NCBI GenBank assembly: GCA_013397455.1
Contig: VYZB01000223.1
Span: 1,315,274-1,379,273 of the forward strand
Source: Crotophaga sulcirostris
Lineage: Eukaryota > Chordata > Aves > Cuculiformes > Crotophagidae
Length of the DNA: 64,000 bases
Direction of reading: 5' to 3'
The translations under genes and the position numbers were made by a program. Each line of letters opens with the position of its first letter. The first letter of the stretch is position 1. The notes beneath the pieces were generated by a model, which worked only from the letters and a program-made list of their open reading frames with translations, searched no databases and was not told the DNA's origin. Shown piece after piece: positions 30,201-42,200 of the stretch.

Positions 30201-33200
30201 ACAGATTTCCTGAAAAACAAGCTTGGAAAGCTCAAGGGAAATACAACAGTTGCATTGACAATGTAAAAAAAACATTAACAACTAGGGTTTTAAATTTTTT
30301 TTGTGATATTACAGAGAATGAGTTATATTAAACTTGGTTTAGAAAGAGAAGGAAGAGCAGTATTTCTTGCATATCCTAATAAACAGGCTTTTGTCCTTTA
30401 CAGGAACAAACCTTGGCTCTGAGGAAGGAAGGGATAGGTGTTGTGTTAGATTCTGAACTGCCTCATCTTATTGGCATTGATGATGATCTGCTCAGTACTG
30501 GTATCATCTTATACCACTTGAAGGTAAATACACACCTGTGTTTCTATAGCCTTTATATGCCTTGTGATTTTTTTTCAGGAAACAAATTGTAGTATTAATT
30601 TGCTATCTAAATATAGTGCTCATTACATTTCTCCGCCATGGTAAGAAAAGCTCATTATCTTTTTCTGCTAGACTAAGAAAAGCTCTTAAGTGTTGCAAGT
30701 CATTCAAATAAAATATCTGTTAGTTTAATGTTTAGGTTTATCCTGAGTGTCAACTAGTTAACCAGAAATAAGTGTTTGACGTTCCTACACATGTATATTG
30801 GTTTTCAGTCATCTCATGGTAAAACTTCACTTGAAATCCAGATCTAGATCAATTGCCTCAAAGCTACAATGATAATTCTACATAGGACAGTTGAAACTTG
30901 AATTTGCTAATATTGTATTGTAATGGCTCTGAAAGCATTCTAAAAATATTACCAGGTTTTTTTCAGGTATGTTTAAACATGTTTCATTCTAGTTACTCTG
31001 AGAAAGTGGAAGGATAACTTATGTCTTTGTGGGAAAGGAAGGGCGATTTTAACTGAAAATAACGTGTGTTTCTGTCTTAATTAGGAAGGCCAAACATATG
31101 TTGGCAGAGAAGATGCTGTGACAGAACAAGATATTGGTATGGAATTTGGCATTGTTTTTACCTTCTTTCTTCAGTTGTTTTTCCTTCATCTAGCATCTCA
31201 ATATGTGAACAAAATATTTTTTTTCCCTTTTTAAGTTAGTTGTCTGTAGCTTCTTGCGTATTTTAATTTTCATAAAACTTGAGAGCTCAATTACGTGGGA
31301 TTTGGTTCAGAGCACATGACTTCTAAAATAGCTTGTGGGCTTAAAACTTATTCATATTCATATAGTTGTTACTAATTTATTTTCTACTTTTCTTGAAATA
31401 GCATCCTGTAAAAATATCATCATTTTTAATACAGCAGCTGTCACAATTACTGCACAGTCGTTCTCTTAATCTTTGCATAATGACAGTATTGTTATACCTT
31501 AAGCAGTCTTTGGACTTCAGATTTGAGTTAAAGAAAATTCTGAAAGTTGTTAAAAAGTGGGTAGGCTTTTCTACTGATTTTCTTATTCGCTTATCAAAGC
31601 AACTAAACACCAGACCTGGACTGCTCTGTCACATGTGTTGCTTGATGTTTCGTTAAAACTGCATCCTTTAATTCTCAGGTGAGAGACTGAGAGTCAAATA
31701 ACTTAGTTTGGTATATTTTTGTGGGTCAAAAGATACCTGGATTAAAATTTCTGTATAAATTTCATGAAACTAGTGAACTTGCTTTGTGATATTAAACAAT
31801 ACAGGCAGAGATACTCATACATTAGTTGAAGAAAAGGCAGAAAGTAGCATAACTGATTGATAAAAGGCCTGTATATAATAGAACACAAGAACCTTGTTTC
31901 AGTCATTGTTGTTAGGATGTAATCTGTGATTGTTGGTTATCTTTTATGTTTTCTGGTAACAAAACACTTATCTCTAGAAATATTTAAATTTTGTTTTCCT
32001 GTTTACTATCAGATGTAGCATTTATTAATGTGGTGCTGGAACAGGAGGAAAGAACATTACACCAAAAAGACTCCAAGCAACCCAACACAGTTCTCTTTCC
32101 CCTACAATAAAACAATAAAAAGGCATGCAGAATGTGATGAAGGAAAGAAAAAAATATTGATTGGAATAAAGAGAAAAGATATTCTAAATATGAACTGCAA
32201 TATGTCCTTAAATTACTATCAGCATGGTAATCTCACTAGTTGTTAAGAGACTAATTATTTTGCTTTATTTATTTGAATTTAGTTCTTCATGGCCTTGACT
32301 TGGAAAGTGAGCATTGCATCTTTGAAAATCTCAACGGTACTGTGAATCTAATACCACTGAATGGAGCGCAATGTTCTGTGAATGGTATTCAGATTACAGA
32401 GGCCACACACCTAAACCAAGGTATTACCCACTGTAATGTCATTTTTGATACAGCATCTTTGTTTCTTTCTGGCTACAGCACTGAAAAAGTCTGTGTGTAT
32501 ATAAAGGAGTTCTTGTTTAATTCAGTTTAATTCATGTCTTCTCAACTACAGCCCAAAACCATCACGAACACCATAGAGTTTTTGTTCTGTCAAAGAATTG
32601 CCATGTGGTGAAAAGAGAATTCTTTACTAATTTAAGCCACTTCATAATCTTGAGTATGATAGTTACCCTTTGATTTCGTTCAATGCCTAAATCTAAAGTG
32701 AACTCCATGCCAGATTGCTTAGGTTGCTGTAGTATTAACAAAGAGTAGTGAATCTCTATAGAACTAAAATGTCAGATCCAGCTCTGACTCCCCTTTCTGA
32801 GTTTTAGGTGAGTCCTCCTTAACTCTATTGCGAAATCCTCTTGCGTAAGCAGGAGATTCATCTGGAGTATCTGTTTGCTGCAGCTGTAGGGAAATGACAA
32901 AAAGGGGTAGGCTAGCTCTCGTGGAGGAAGCATAGAGCATTATAATTTTAATATAAAAGCTTTAAAATCTGGGAATGAAAACGCAGCTGTGACAACTGGG
33001 AACAAAGGTGTATTGTGTTGGTCCAGAAAGAACTGGCTAACAAGCTGGTGAGTGCTGCTGCTGAGGTTCAGGATGTTTTATCTTCCAGGAGGACTCAGAA
33101 TATCTGCCCGTTTAGCAATGAGCTGAAGGCCTGTATAGCAGTGAGGCTGTGACACAACTGTATGCTGAAAAACCGTGTCACTTTACATTCCTGGAAAGAA

Positions 33201-36200
33201 ACTTTCAGAATAAGCTTATTCTAACAAAGGAAGAATGCAGTGTCGGACAGTAAAGTCTTCGTCTTTTCTGAACTAAAGCAAATACTTCAAAAGCCTGCTT
33301 TCAGAAAGTAAGGAGTTTTGGTGTAGAGAGGAGATGCCTTATTTCTTCATTCAATATGAGAGCCATAGGTGCTTCTTTCTATTACAGATACTACGGGGAA
33401 AATAGAAAACCCATCCCCCTTTGTCTTATGTTTGAGTAAATCCCATTGATAAATTGTTAGCAATAGAACCATTGACATTAATGGCAAATAAGTAAGAACT
33501 GAGTTGTGGTGGCTATTCTTTACTTTATCCTACTGCATTTCAAAGGCATTAAAGGATTGATGAAGAAAGTAGGAATTTGGATGCTATTTCCCTCTTCCGG
33601 GTGTATGTAACAACTTGATTTTTTTTGTACTGTGAAGAGGGGAAGCATGACTTTTCCCTCCCAGATGTCTGTCTGCCTAAATAAATTTGCATCTCAAAAG
33701 AGAAGGGGTTTCTTTGCGTTCCTAAATTGTGAAAACCAGATGTATAAACTGACCTGTAGCCTGTATAACCAGACGTAGTCTGACAGCAAGATGACAGCTG
33801 TGACATCAGGTAGGCAAAGCTGATGAAATAACTAGTTTAACGACTCCTAGCTGTGATAGCATTTAGTCTCGCAGCATGAAGCACCAGCCTGCTTAAATAT
33901 CCGCTTTAGGTAACACTGATTAACTGCTGATATATTTAAATGTTTCCGTTCATCATTAATAGCTGTTCATTTGAAAATGTGTTAAGTTTTTAGACTGTTA
34001 CAGAGGTTTGTTATAAAAAGGCATATTAATTAATTACCACTTCCTTCTACAGATTACTTCTAACATTTGTGAATTCTGGATAATTCTGTGTAAATATAAC
34101 TTACTACACTATTTTTTTTACTCTTGAGAATGAAGTGTGGCTAGAAAACTGCCAGGTGGAAAAGGACCTGGGGGTGTTGATTGACAGCTGGCTGAATATG
34201 AGGCAGCAGTGGCCCAGGTGGCCAAGAAGGCCAGCAGCATCCTGACCTCTATTGGAAATGGCGTGGCCAGCAGGACCAGGGCAGTGATTGTGCCCCTGTA
34301 CTTGGCGCTGGTGAGGCCACACCTCGAGTACTGTGTTCAGTTTTCAACCTCTCACTAGAAGGACATTGAGGTGCTGGAGCGCATCCAGAGAAGGGCAACG
34401 AAACTGACGAAGGATCTGGAGAACAAGTCTTATGAGAAGTGGCTGAAGGAACTGGGGCTGTATAGCTTAGAGAAGAAGAGGCTGAGGGGAGACCTTATTG
34501 CTCTCTTACAACTGCCTGAAAGAAGATTATAGCGAGGCAGATGTTGTTCTCTTCTCCCAGGTAACAAATAGGATGAGAGGAAATGGCCTCAAGTTGCACC
34601 AGGAAAGGTTTAAACTGAATGTTAGGAAAGGTTACTTCACTGAAAGCTTTGTCAAGGATTGGAACAGGCTGCCTAGGGAGGTAGCTGAGTTACCATCCAT
34701 GGACGTGTTTAAAAGACGTATAGATGTGGCACTTAAGGACATGGCTTAGTGGAAGAGTTGGCAGTGTTAGGTTTATGATTGGACTTGATGATCTTAAGGG
34801 TCTTTTCCAGCCTAAACAATTCTGTGATTTTAAGTTTATCCTTAACATAAACCGAGTTCTCCAGCTTTTAGGCCAAACTACCAGTCTTTCTGTATTTAAC
34901 ATAACCTCCCACTGTGTGTGTTTTTATGGTTTGTTTATAAAAAAAAAACTTTTAAAAATAAAAAAGTGACTTTTAGAAGCTGATAAGATCTTAATTATCA
35001 TTACATTTGTTTGCATAGTTCCAAAAGGTTGTTCTGCTTAGATCAGAGATGCTCGATGACATTCAACAGTCATTCTTCCTTTTTTTAATATAGTTTTCTA
35101 TTTTTCCAATACTCCCTGGTCATTGAAGTATTGGAGTCAACCAGTTAAACTATGGAATCAGAGCTTGACAAAAGATAAAGGTTTTTTTGCGTAGTTTTCT
35201 TTTTGTTGTTCTTAGTAGTGTCAGTGTATTTGACAAACCTTTTTTCTTTGCCATTTAACATTCAGGGAGAATAAGAATTGTTTCTTACAGTAAATAAAGG
35301 GAAAGCAAAACCCATAGCAAATCTGGTTATGTTTCCATGACGACATTTACGCTGCACTTCGCACGCTTGCATTCCAATGGAAAACTGCATTGTAGAACAG
35401 TGGACAATCAAACCTGATGCTTAGGAAATATTTGTCTGCATGATTTTGTCGAGACTTTTTTTTCCTAAAGAGGCTTTGATGTTGATGCTTATCCTGTCAA
35501 GTGGGAGTTAAGATTGTAGAGTTTTTCCTTAATAATAGAATAATACAAAAATGATCATAGGGTTCAGAGAGTGCTAAAAGAGAAACCTAGCAGTTGTTTA
35601 TATGGTCCATCGTCTGGATTTGAATGCCTTGTGCTTTCTGCTAAGCCTCTCTCTGCTGTTTTCTTTCAAATTTGTGAAATTAGAAACACATATCTCTAAC
35701 TGTATCCATTCTGAAATTGTAATTTATCTTAAGTTGCTTAGACCTAGTAAGGTGGTAAGAAATGTTCATTATTTTAATGTTCATTTGGAAGTAACTGAAG
35801 AAATTTCATTGAAGTCCTCGCTGTCACAAAATCCTCTTCCATGCACTCATCAAGAGTGGAACTAATAAATGTTTGAGACAGCTGTGAGTACAAAGCACTT
35901 GTAGACTAAAACTAGTTTTAACTCTTTCACTACAGCAGTTTTGACTGTCAGGGGTCTCTTTTAATATGCTTACGTAAGAACTATATCCAACACATTTCTT
36001 GAACAAAAGTTTATCCTATAAATTAGAAGTGGTACCAAAATGGCTTTTCAATACATAATTACGTACAGATTTATGAAAGGTGATTCTTTTTAGGATTAGA
36101 CTGAGGTAAACTGTTCATATGGCTCAAAATTGAGGTGTTGTGTAGACAGCAAGAAGTGATGTCATGACTGTAGTGCTTTTTGCTGTTTATTTGCCAAGAC

Positions 36201-39200
36201 TGGGTGACTTTATTTGGGTTAATATTCCTAATTAAGCTAATTTTAAGAGGAGCATTCCTCATTAAGGATGACGTTTCATTCTCAGAAGGTAAGAATTTGT
36301 TTGTAGTCATCAGTCTAAGCGCATTTTTTTCATACTGTGAGTGTATTGGAGTCCTTTTTCTTCTAAAAAATGCCTAATACTGCTTGGCAGATAAATGCTT
36401 GATTCTGTGGTGGTTAACTTAGAAGACTTCCACATTATGACAGTAGTGAGATATCACTGACAATATATTTCTTTGTAGAAAAGTGTTCATCTTCATACCA
36501 TTGTCTTTAAAATATGATAAGAATTGCCCAGAATCTCATTATTTGTGATCTGTACCTTAACTGATTAAATACAATAATGGATGTGCATTGAGCAATATGA
36601 ATTATTCAAGGCATTCCTGAAAATAGCTATTGGGTTTTCAGTGTTGTTCCACAAAGAGCCGAAAAAGGTAAGTGAGGGTACGGAGCTTTCGATGTAGGTG
36701 GGTTCAAACCTGACTCTGATCAGGAGAGGATGGACAAGTTTGTCCTTAAGTAACACTTATGGGCATGTCCATTATATCTGGAACCTACTGGTGGCTTCCA
36801 AAGTAGCCCTGTTGAAGAGTGTATAGATCAAATTGGGACAGCACCTTCCATTGCTTCCTCTACCTTTATTTATTCTTTAGCTGAACTGCTGGACATGATT
36901 GACCTTTGTGTGCATGAACATGAGTGAGTCGTTTGATTTTTTTTAGGTAGGAAGAGGAAGGAATGAGCAGTACACATTGATTAAGGTAGCTGTGACTATG
37001 CAGTGTTACAGGCTGGAGTTGTCAAAATGCGTTTTTATTTTGCTCTTGCTTAATGGAAATCTTTGCTTACATGTTCCGTGTCTGAAAAGCTACTTGGCAT
37101 TTTCTGGTGCAGAATGTTGTCAGTGAATGATGTGTGTTTTTCTCATCAGGTGCTGTTATATTACTTGGAAGAACCAATATGTTTCGCTTTAACCACCCCA
37201 AAGAAGCTGCTAAGCTAAGGGAAAAAAGAAAGGTGAGATTAAACCAGTGTTTAGGGAAATGTAAAACTTTTCACAATTTTCTAGTTAATATAGACATACC
37301 TCGACTGTTGTAGAATATTTTTTTAGATTTGCTTTACATACATTAGTTAATATTTCATCAAGGGAAACAAAATAAGAGTTTATAAGCACATCAGTGTTTA
37401 TCTAATACATTTTTCTATGGTCTGTTGTTAGAGTGGACTGCTGTCTTCCTTCAGCTTGTCTATGACAGATCTTTCAAAATCTTGTGAGAACCTGTCAGCG
37501 GTTATGCTTTATAACCCAGGGTGAGTATATTCTAAAATGCAGTTATTAAAGTTGCAGCTGTTCTTCATTTTAGGGATTTGAATGTTCCAAATGGCAATAA
37601 TAGTAAATATTTTGTTCTCAGATTAATAGTATATGCTCGTTAAATAATGGGGTTTTGAATGAAACCAGAACTTTATAGGAATGTTATTTGAAGTAGTCCA
37701 TGCTATAAAATGCAAAGGGACACAGAAGAACTTTCCATTCTGCTTAAAACTTGCTTTCACCTGAAATTTCTCTGCTTAAGTGCAAGAATAGTAACTGCAC
37801 CAGTAAACAACCACTCTGATAGATCTAACAAAGAAAGTTGTAGTACCTGGATTCTGGGAGACAACATTTGCATAATAAGCAAGGCAGTTCAGCACAATAA
37901 TGACATAGGCAAATTTTATGCTTATACTTTCTTCAGAATTACAAGTTAACTATTTTTCCTGATATAAATGCATTGTAAACTGAAAATTAAGGGTTTTTTT
38001 GATTTCCTGTAATACCAATACAAGCATAAAAAGACTGGGAAATGAATGTCTTATGTTTTCACCTACAGACCTCCTAGTAGGTGGCCAAGTTGGGATATGA
38101 AAGACAGTTTTATTACACTGTTACAATGACGTAGACTACTTACTGTAGAGAACCTGTTTTTAATGTTTTTACCAGTGTTCTTAAAATGACTTACAGAGAA
38201 TTGACAGTGTGTTGTTTGAATTTTTATTCAATAGCTGGTGCCTGTGTTTTGAATTGAGTGTGAGATGAGGCACTTCAACCATCCATGTGCTTTTGAAAAA
38301 TTGACCGTAAATTGAATTACAGGCTTGGATAGGGCAGCTTTATTCCCAAGTTTTTTTGTTGGGTTGCTCTTTGTCTGTTAGAACTTGGGAAGACTGGACA
38401 GGTAATAATAACTTCAAGTTAAACAATGTCTTAAATACAGTAAGTATGTGTAATAAGACTGCTTCAATGGTGACTAATTTTTTTGCTACTGAGCTACCTA
38501 CAGAGACTTCAAGATAGTGAGCAAATTGCTCATAAATTACATCTTTTTTTCAGAAGGTAAAAAAACCCCATATGTATATTATTCTATTTCAAACTATCTT
38601 TCAGATAGTTTGATTTAAAAACATAGTGACTGCTGCTAGTATTATATTTTCTGTGGAGTGGGGAAAGTTCCTGGCTGTTCTTTGTTACCTCTGGTTATTG
38701 ATCAGCTACAGTGGACTGGTCCTCTACTAATAGTGTTACTCTGTTACAATGCTGTTATGAATAATTGCATTATATTGCACAGTACTGACCTTGATTTTGC
38801 AGTCAGCTCAGAGCAGGACAGATTGTTTCAGTATTGCTTCACTTTTAGTCTTTCAGATTTGCAGCAAAATATAATGACATGGGCAAGGCCCAGATGAAAG
38901 TAGGCTTAAGAATGATTCCCTGCCCAAGGAGTTCATGCTGTCTTCAGATAATGCCAAATTGTGTTTCAGAGAAAGGATTTTTCGTGTTTCCCTTGCTAAA
39001 AAAAAAAAAATAGTCTTTGGTTTTACTTGATTATTTCTGTGATGGAGTAGATTGCAGCAAGTTCTTCCTTTTCCCCTAACGTATTTTGTGGAATATAGCT
39101 TCTTTTTTTTCTTATCAGTTCTTCAAACATCTTGCCTTGCTTTCCTGGAAATCAAACAGTAGGAATAACATAATTAAGTTTTTAGAAACACTGCCATTTT

Positions 39201-42200
39201 TCCCATATAACAATTCTTGTAGCTTTTATTTTTCTTTCTCAATTACGAGAGCACTGTTGGGGTTGAAATTAAGGGTAAGATTAAGTGAAATGCTCTTCAT
39301 ATTTCTGAACACTGTCCTGGCAGTGTTTTATTAGACTATAAACGATGAGTAGAGGATTAATTATTGATATTCTCCTGCGAGTCTGCATTCAATTAATCTT
39401 TGTGAACTGGCTTGCAGGAATAGATATTTTGTCCTGCTTAATCTGTAAACACAAGAAAGGATTATTCTTAAGGCTCACATTACAGGAGGAATGCAGATCT
39501 GTATGACTGTCACTTGTTTGTGGGCTATAAAACCTATATGAGGTTGTTCCATAGTCACTGTTATGTTTTTCTAGGCAAGGAAGCTCATAGTTACATATTT
39601 ATAATTTAAACTCTTACTCCTACCTTTAGATGCTTTAACTATGTTTAAAACAATAGATGCAAAACCCAATAATACATATTGCCCACACAGTGCAGAGGTG
39701 GTGTCGTTCTAATAGAGTAGCGATTTAAAAAAACTCACTAAAAACAACAAAACAAAAAAAATCCCAACCCCACTCCCAAACCTCGGATGTGACTGTTGGT
39801 TTTTACTGCTTTTATGACTACTTCAAAGAGAAGGTGGGCTCTTAACTTTTGCTCTGTGTTACAAATCAGTAGAAGAAAGCATCTTCCATAGCTGATGGAT
39901 CTTTATGGACAGCCGTTTGACAACAGCAACTTTTCAGTTTAGGCTGGAGTTCCATGAATTATTTTTTTTTCTTTGTTTTGCTTTGTGACAGCACTGGGGT
40001 TTTTATGATCATGTGGTGATCTTATCCCAAAGAGATAATTCTTCAGGAGGTGTTACTTTACGGGGAACAGGTGGCTGGGGTAAATGCAAGGTAAAGAAAA
40101 GAATATGTTTTTAATAAAACAGAGCCCAAACATTTAGGCCATAGTGATGATTCAGAGCCAATAACATCATACTTGTAAAGAGTTAGATGGCTTGCAGAAT
40201 GCTTGAGCTCTGTACTTCCAGCTGGGAATGCTGCTTAGCAAGTGCAGTGCTGCATGGGTGTTCTTCTGAGTGGTGACTTTGTTCAGCCTGGCTAAAACGC
40301 TCAATAAATCTGATCTCTGGGTATCAAAGTCAGGGTAGTAGAACCCAGGCCGTTAGGTGGAGATGAGTATCTTGCTTCCTGGAAGAGTGCAGATGGAAAA
40401 GAATATTCCTTGCTAAATTTGGGTTGGATTTTTCTTTTTTTTTTTTTTTTATCCAGAACAATGTAGAATGTGGTCCTTTGATGTGACCGTTTATTACAAT
40501 AGATTGTGGTATCAGTTTCTCATAACATAATGATACACTGTCCACCAGTGTAGACCCTCTGGGTTTTTTGTGTGACTTCTGTAGCTACCTAGCATTCTAC
40601 CTATTATTAATTTAAGACTTTCAAGACCACCTTTTCTTATAGTTGCAGTATTGATAACCTAAAGGCTGGCAGCTAAATATGCAATTTCTGTAAGTTGCAA
40701 TAAACAGCTTGAAAGATGTAGCATCTTTAGCAATCGATGGCAGAAGAGCCTGTGGGGTATTACAGTCATTATTGTGAAAGCAGATAAATGATGGCTCTTG
40801 CTTACTGTGTCTGTTTCTTTCCCATGTGAAAATACGTGTTATCTCTAATTGTGTTTTCAGATGGGTGGTCTTTGTGTGAGGCCTTTTTTGGGGGGGAAGG
40901 GGAAGGAGGGGGGATTTGGCTGTTGATTTCCCATATGTGGAGATAGATAGTTGCATAAAATTTTGGCTTAACATGCAAAATTCTTTGTTCTGCTTGTTTC
41001 CAGTCTTTGTCTTTAATCTGGTGTCATGCAACAGTGGTTCACATAACAAGCTTTGGATAAAATAGAATTTTGCACATAGATTTATGCGGAAGGTTTCATT
41101 TGTGGGCCTTTTGTAAGCTACATTATACTGTAACTCTAAAATCACTCATGAGAAACCTTGGTCTTCTCATGGATTTAGTATAGGGGTTTTGTTTTATTTT
41201 TTTTTCTTTTTTAAATTAATCTCATAAATCGGGCTACTGAGCAGCATTGTAACATCTTTGTAGTCCTGCCAGTACTCAGTCTTTCCTAATAGATGTAGTA
41301 CCAGATCTCACTTTTGTGCTGTGTAAATCAAGCTATTGTAGTACCATGCTAGTAGAACTGACTTCCTTTCTCTGCAGCTTATCTGCACTGCTCTTATCAC
41401 TAGGTATGCCATGTTTTCCAGGAAAATGGCGACTTTTTAATTCAACACTGATCAGATTATGTTCCTTTGTGGTAGATCTACAAAAGAAGAAAGAGGGGAT
41501 TCTAGTTGTTAATATCTCTATGTGTCTTTCTTTTTAATTCCAAGTTAATATTTTTTTCTATTCACAGTAGTGTTCACGTTAATAAAGGGTAGAGAGGTTA
41601 TGTGAAAAAAAGATTTTTATTATGGATAGACTGCAGCAAAAAACATCAATCTTGCACATGGTCTTTGTAAAACTGGCAGTGATTTTTTTGGTGATGCTGA
41701 CTTCTTAAAGAAACAAGGTTTCTGCCATCATTTACAGTCTGTCCTGCCTCCCCAGATTCTCTCCTCTCCTGATATAACTGAATTCATAACCAGTCTGAAG
41801 CAAATACTACTGAGGTAATGGTCTCAAGAGTTGTGAATTCCTAAATATGTTGAGAAAATAAGCAGCCATCTAAGGAAGATGGGCATCATTATCACCCCTG
41901 CAGAAAACCTTTGATAGAGAATAGAGGAACTGTGAATAATCCTGTAGTAGGGGAGCCTTCAGTAGAGCTCAGACCTTCTTAAGCACCACTGAGTCTACGT
42001 AACAGCAAAACACCAGGCTGTGTTAGCCTGTCTGTTCATAGGAGTATCCTTTACTTGTCTAAAATAAATTAAATGTGCATTTTTAAAATGGCTAGGTGTA
42101 GCATTTGGAAGCTGTTGATTGGGGTGTTGATGATGCTCCATATTTGGATTTGGGAATGAACCATTTTCAGTGAGGAATGAACCACTTCTGCATAGTTTGT

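Larger units (their letters stand above)
4885..30403 (+). other. Giant intron (phase 0), 25.5 kb
   Basis: This intron separates the neck helix from the FHA-domain exons. Its contents are AT-rich unique-looking sequence, a CpG-dense patch near 13060-13095, a gap of N at 17546-17600, T tracts at 18645-18660 and 20908-20924, a minus-strand CR1 fragment at about 18766-19530, and a 13-bp perfect tandem duplication at 20388-20413. Many frames of 60-130 codons occur on both strands, the longest being 26503-26904 and 19550-19906, both minus. None has a recognisable domain or plausible splice context. I see no embedded gene. Confidence 0.8.

Noticed and set aside
34498..34749. 83-codon frame that looks like a real protein
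   Set aside because: It is the C-terminal end of CR1 ORF2 in a truncated copy, not a host gene.
40621..41145. 174-codon open frame on the minus strand, the longest outside exons
   Set aside because: No recognisable domain, low-complexity Pro/Lys stretch that is only the complement of the G-rich tract, no promoter or splice context. It is consistent with a chance frame.
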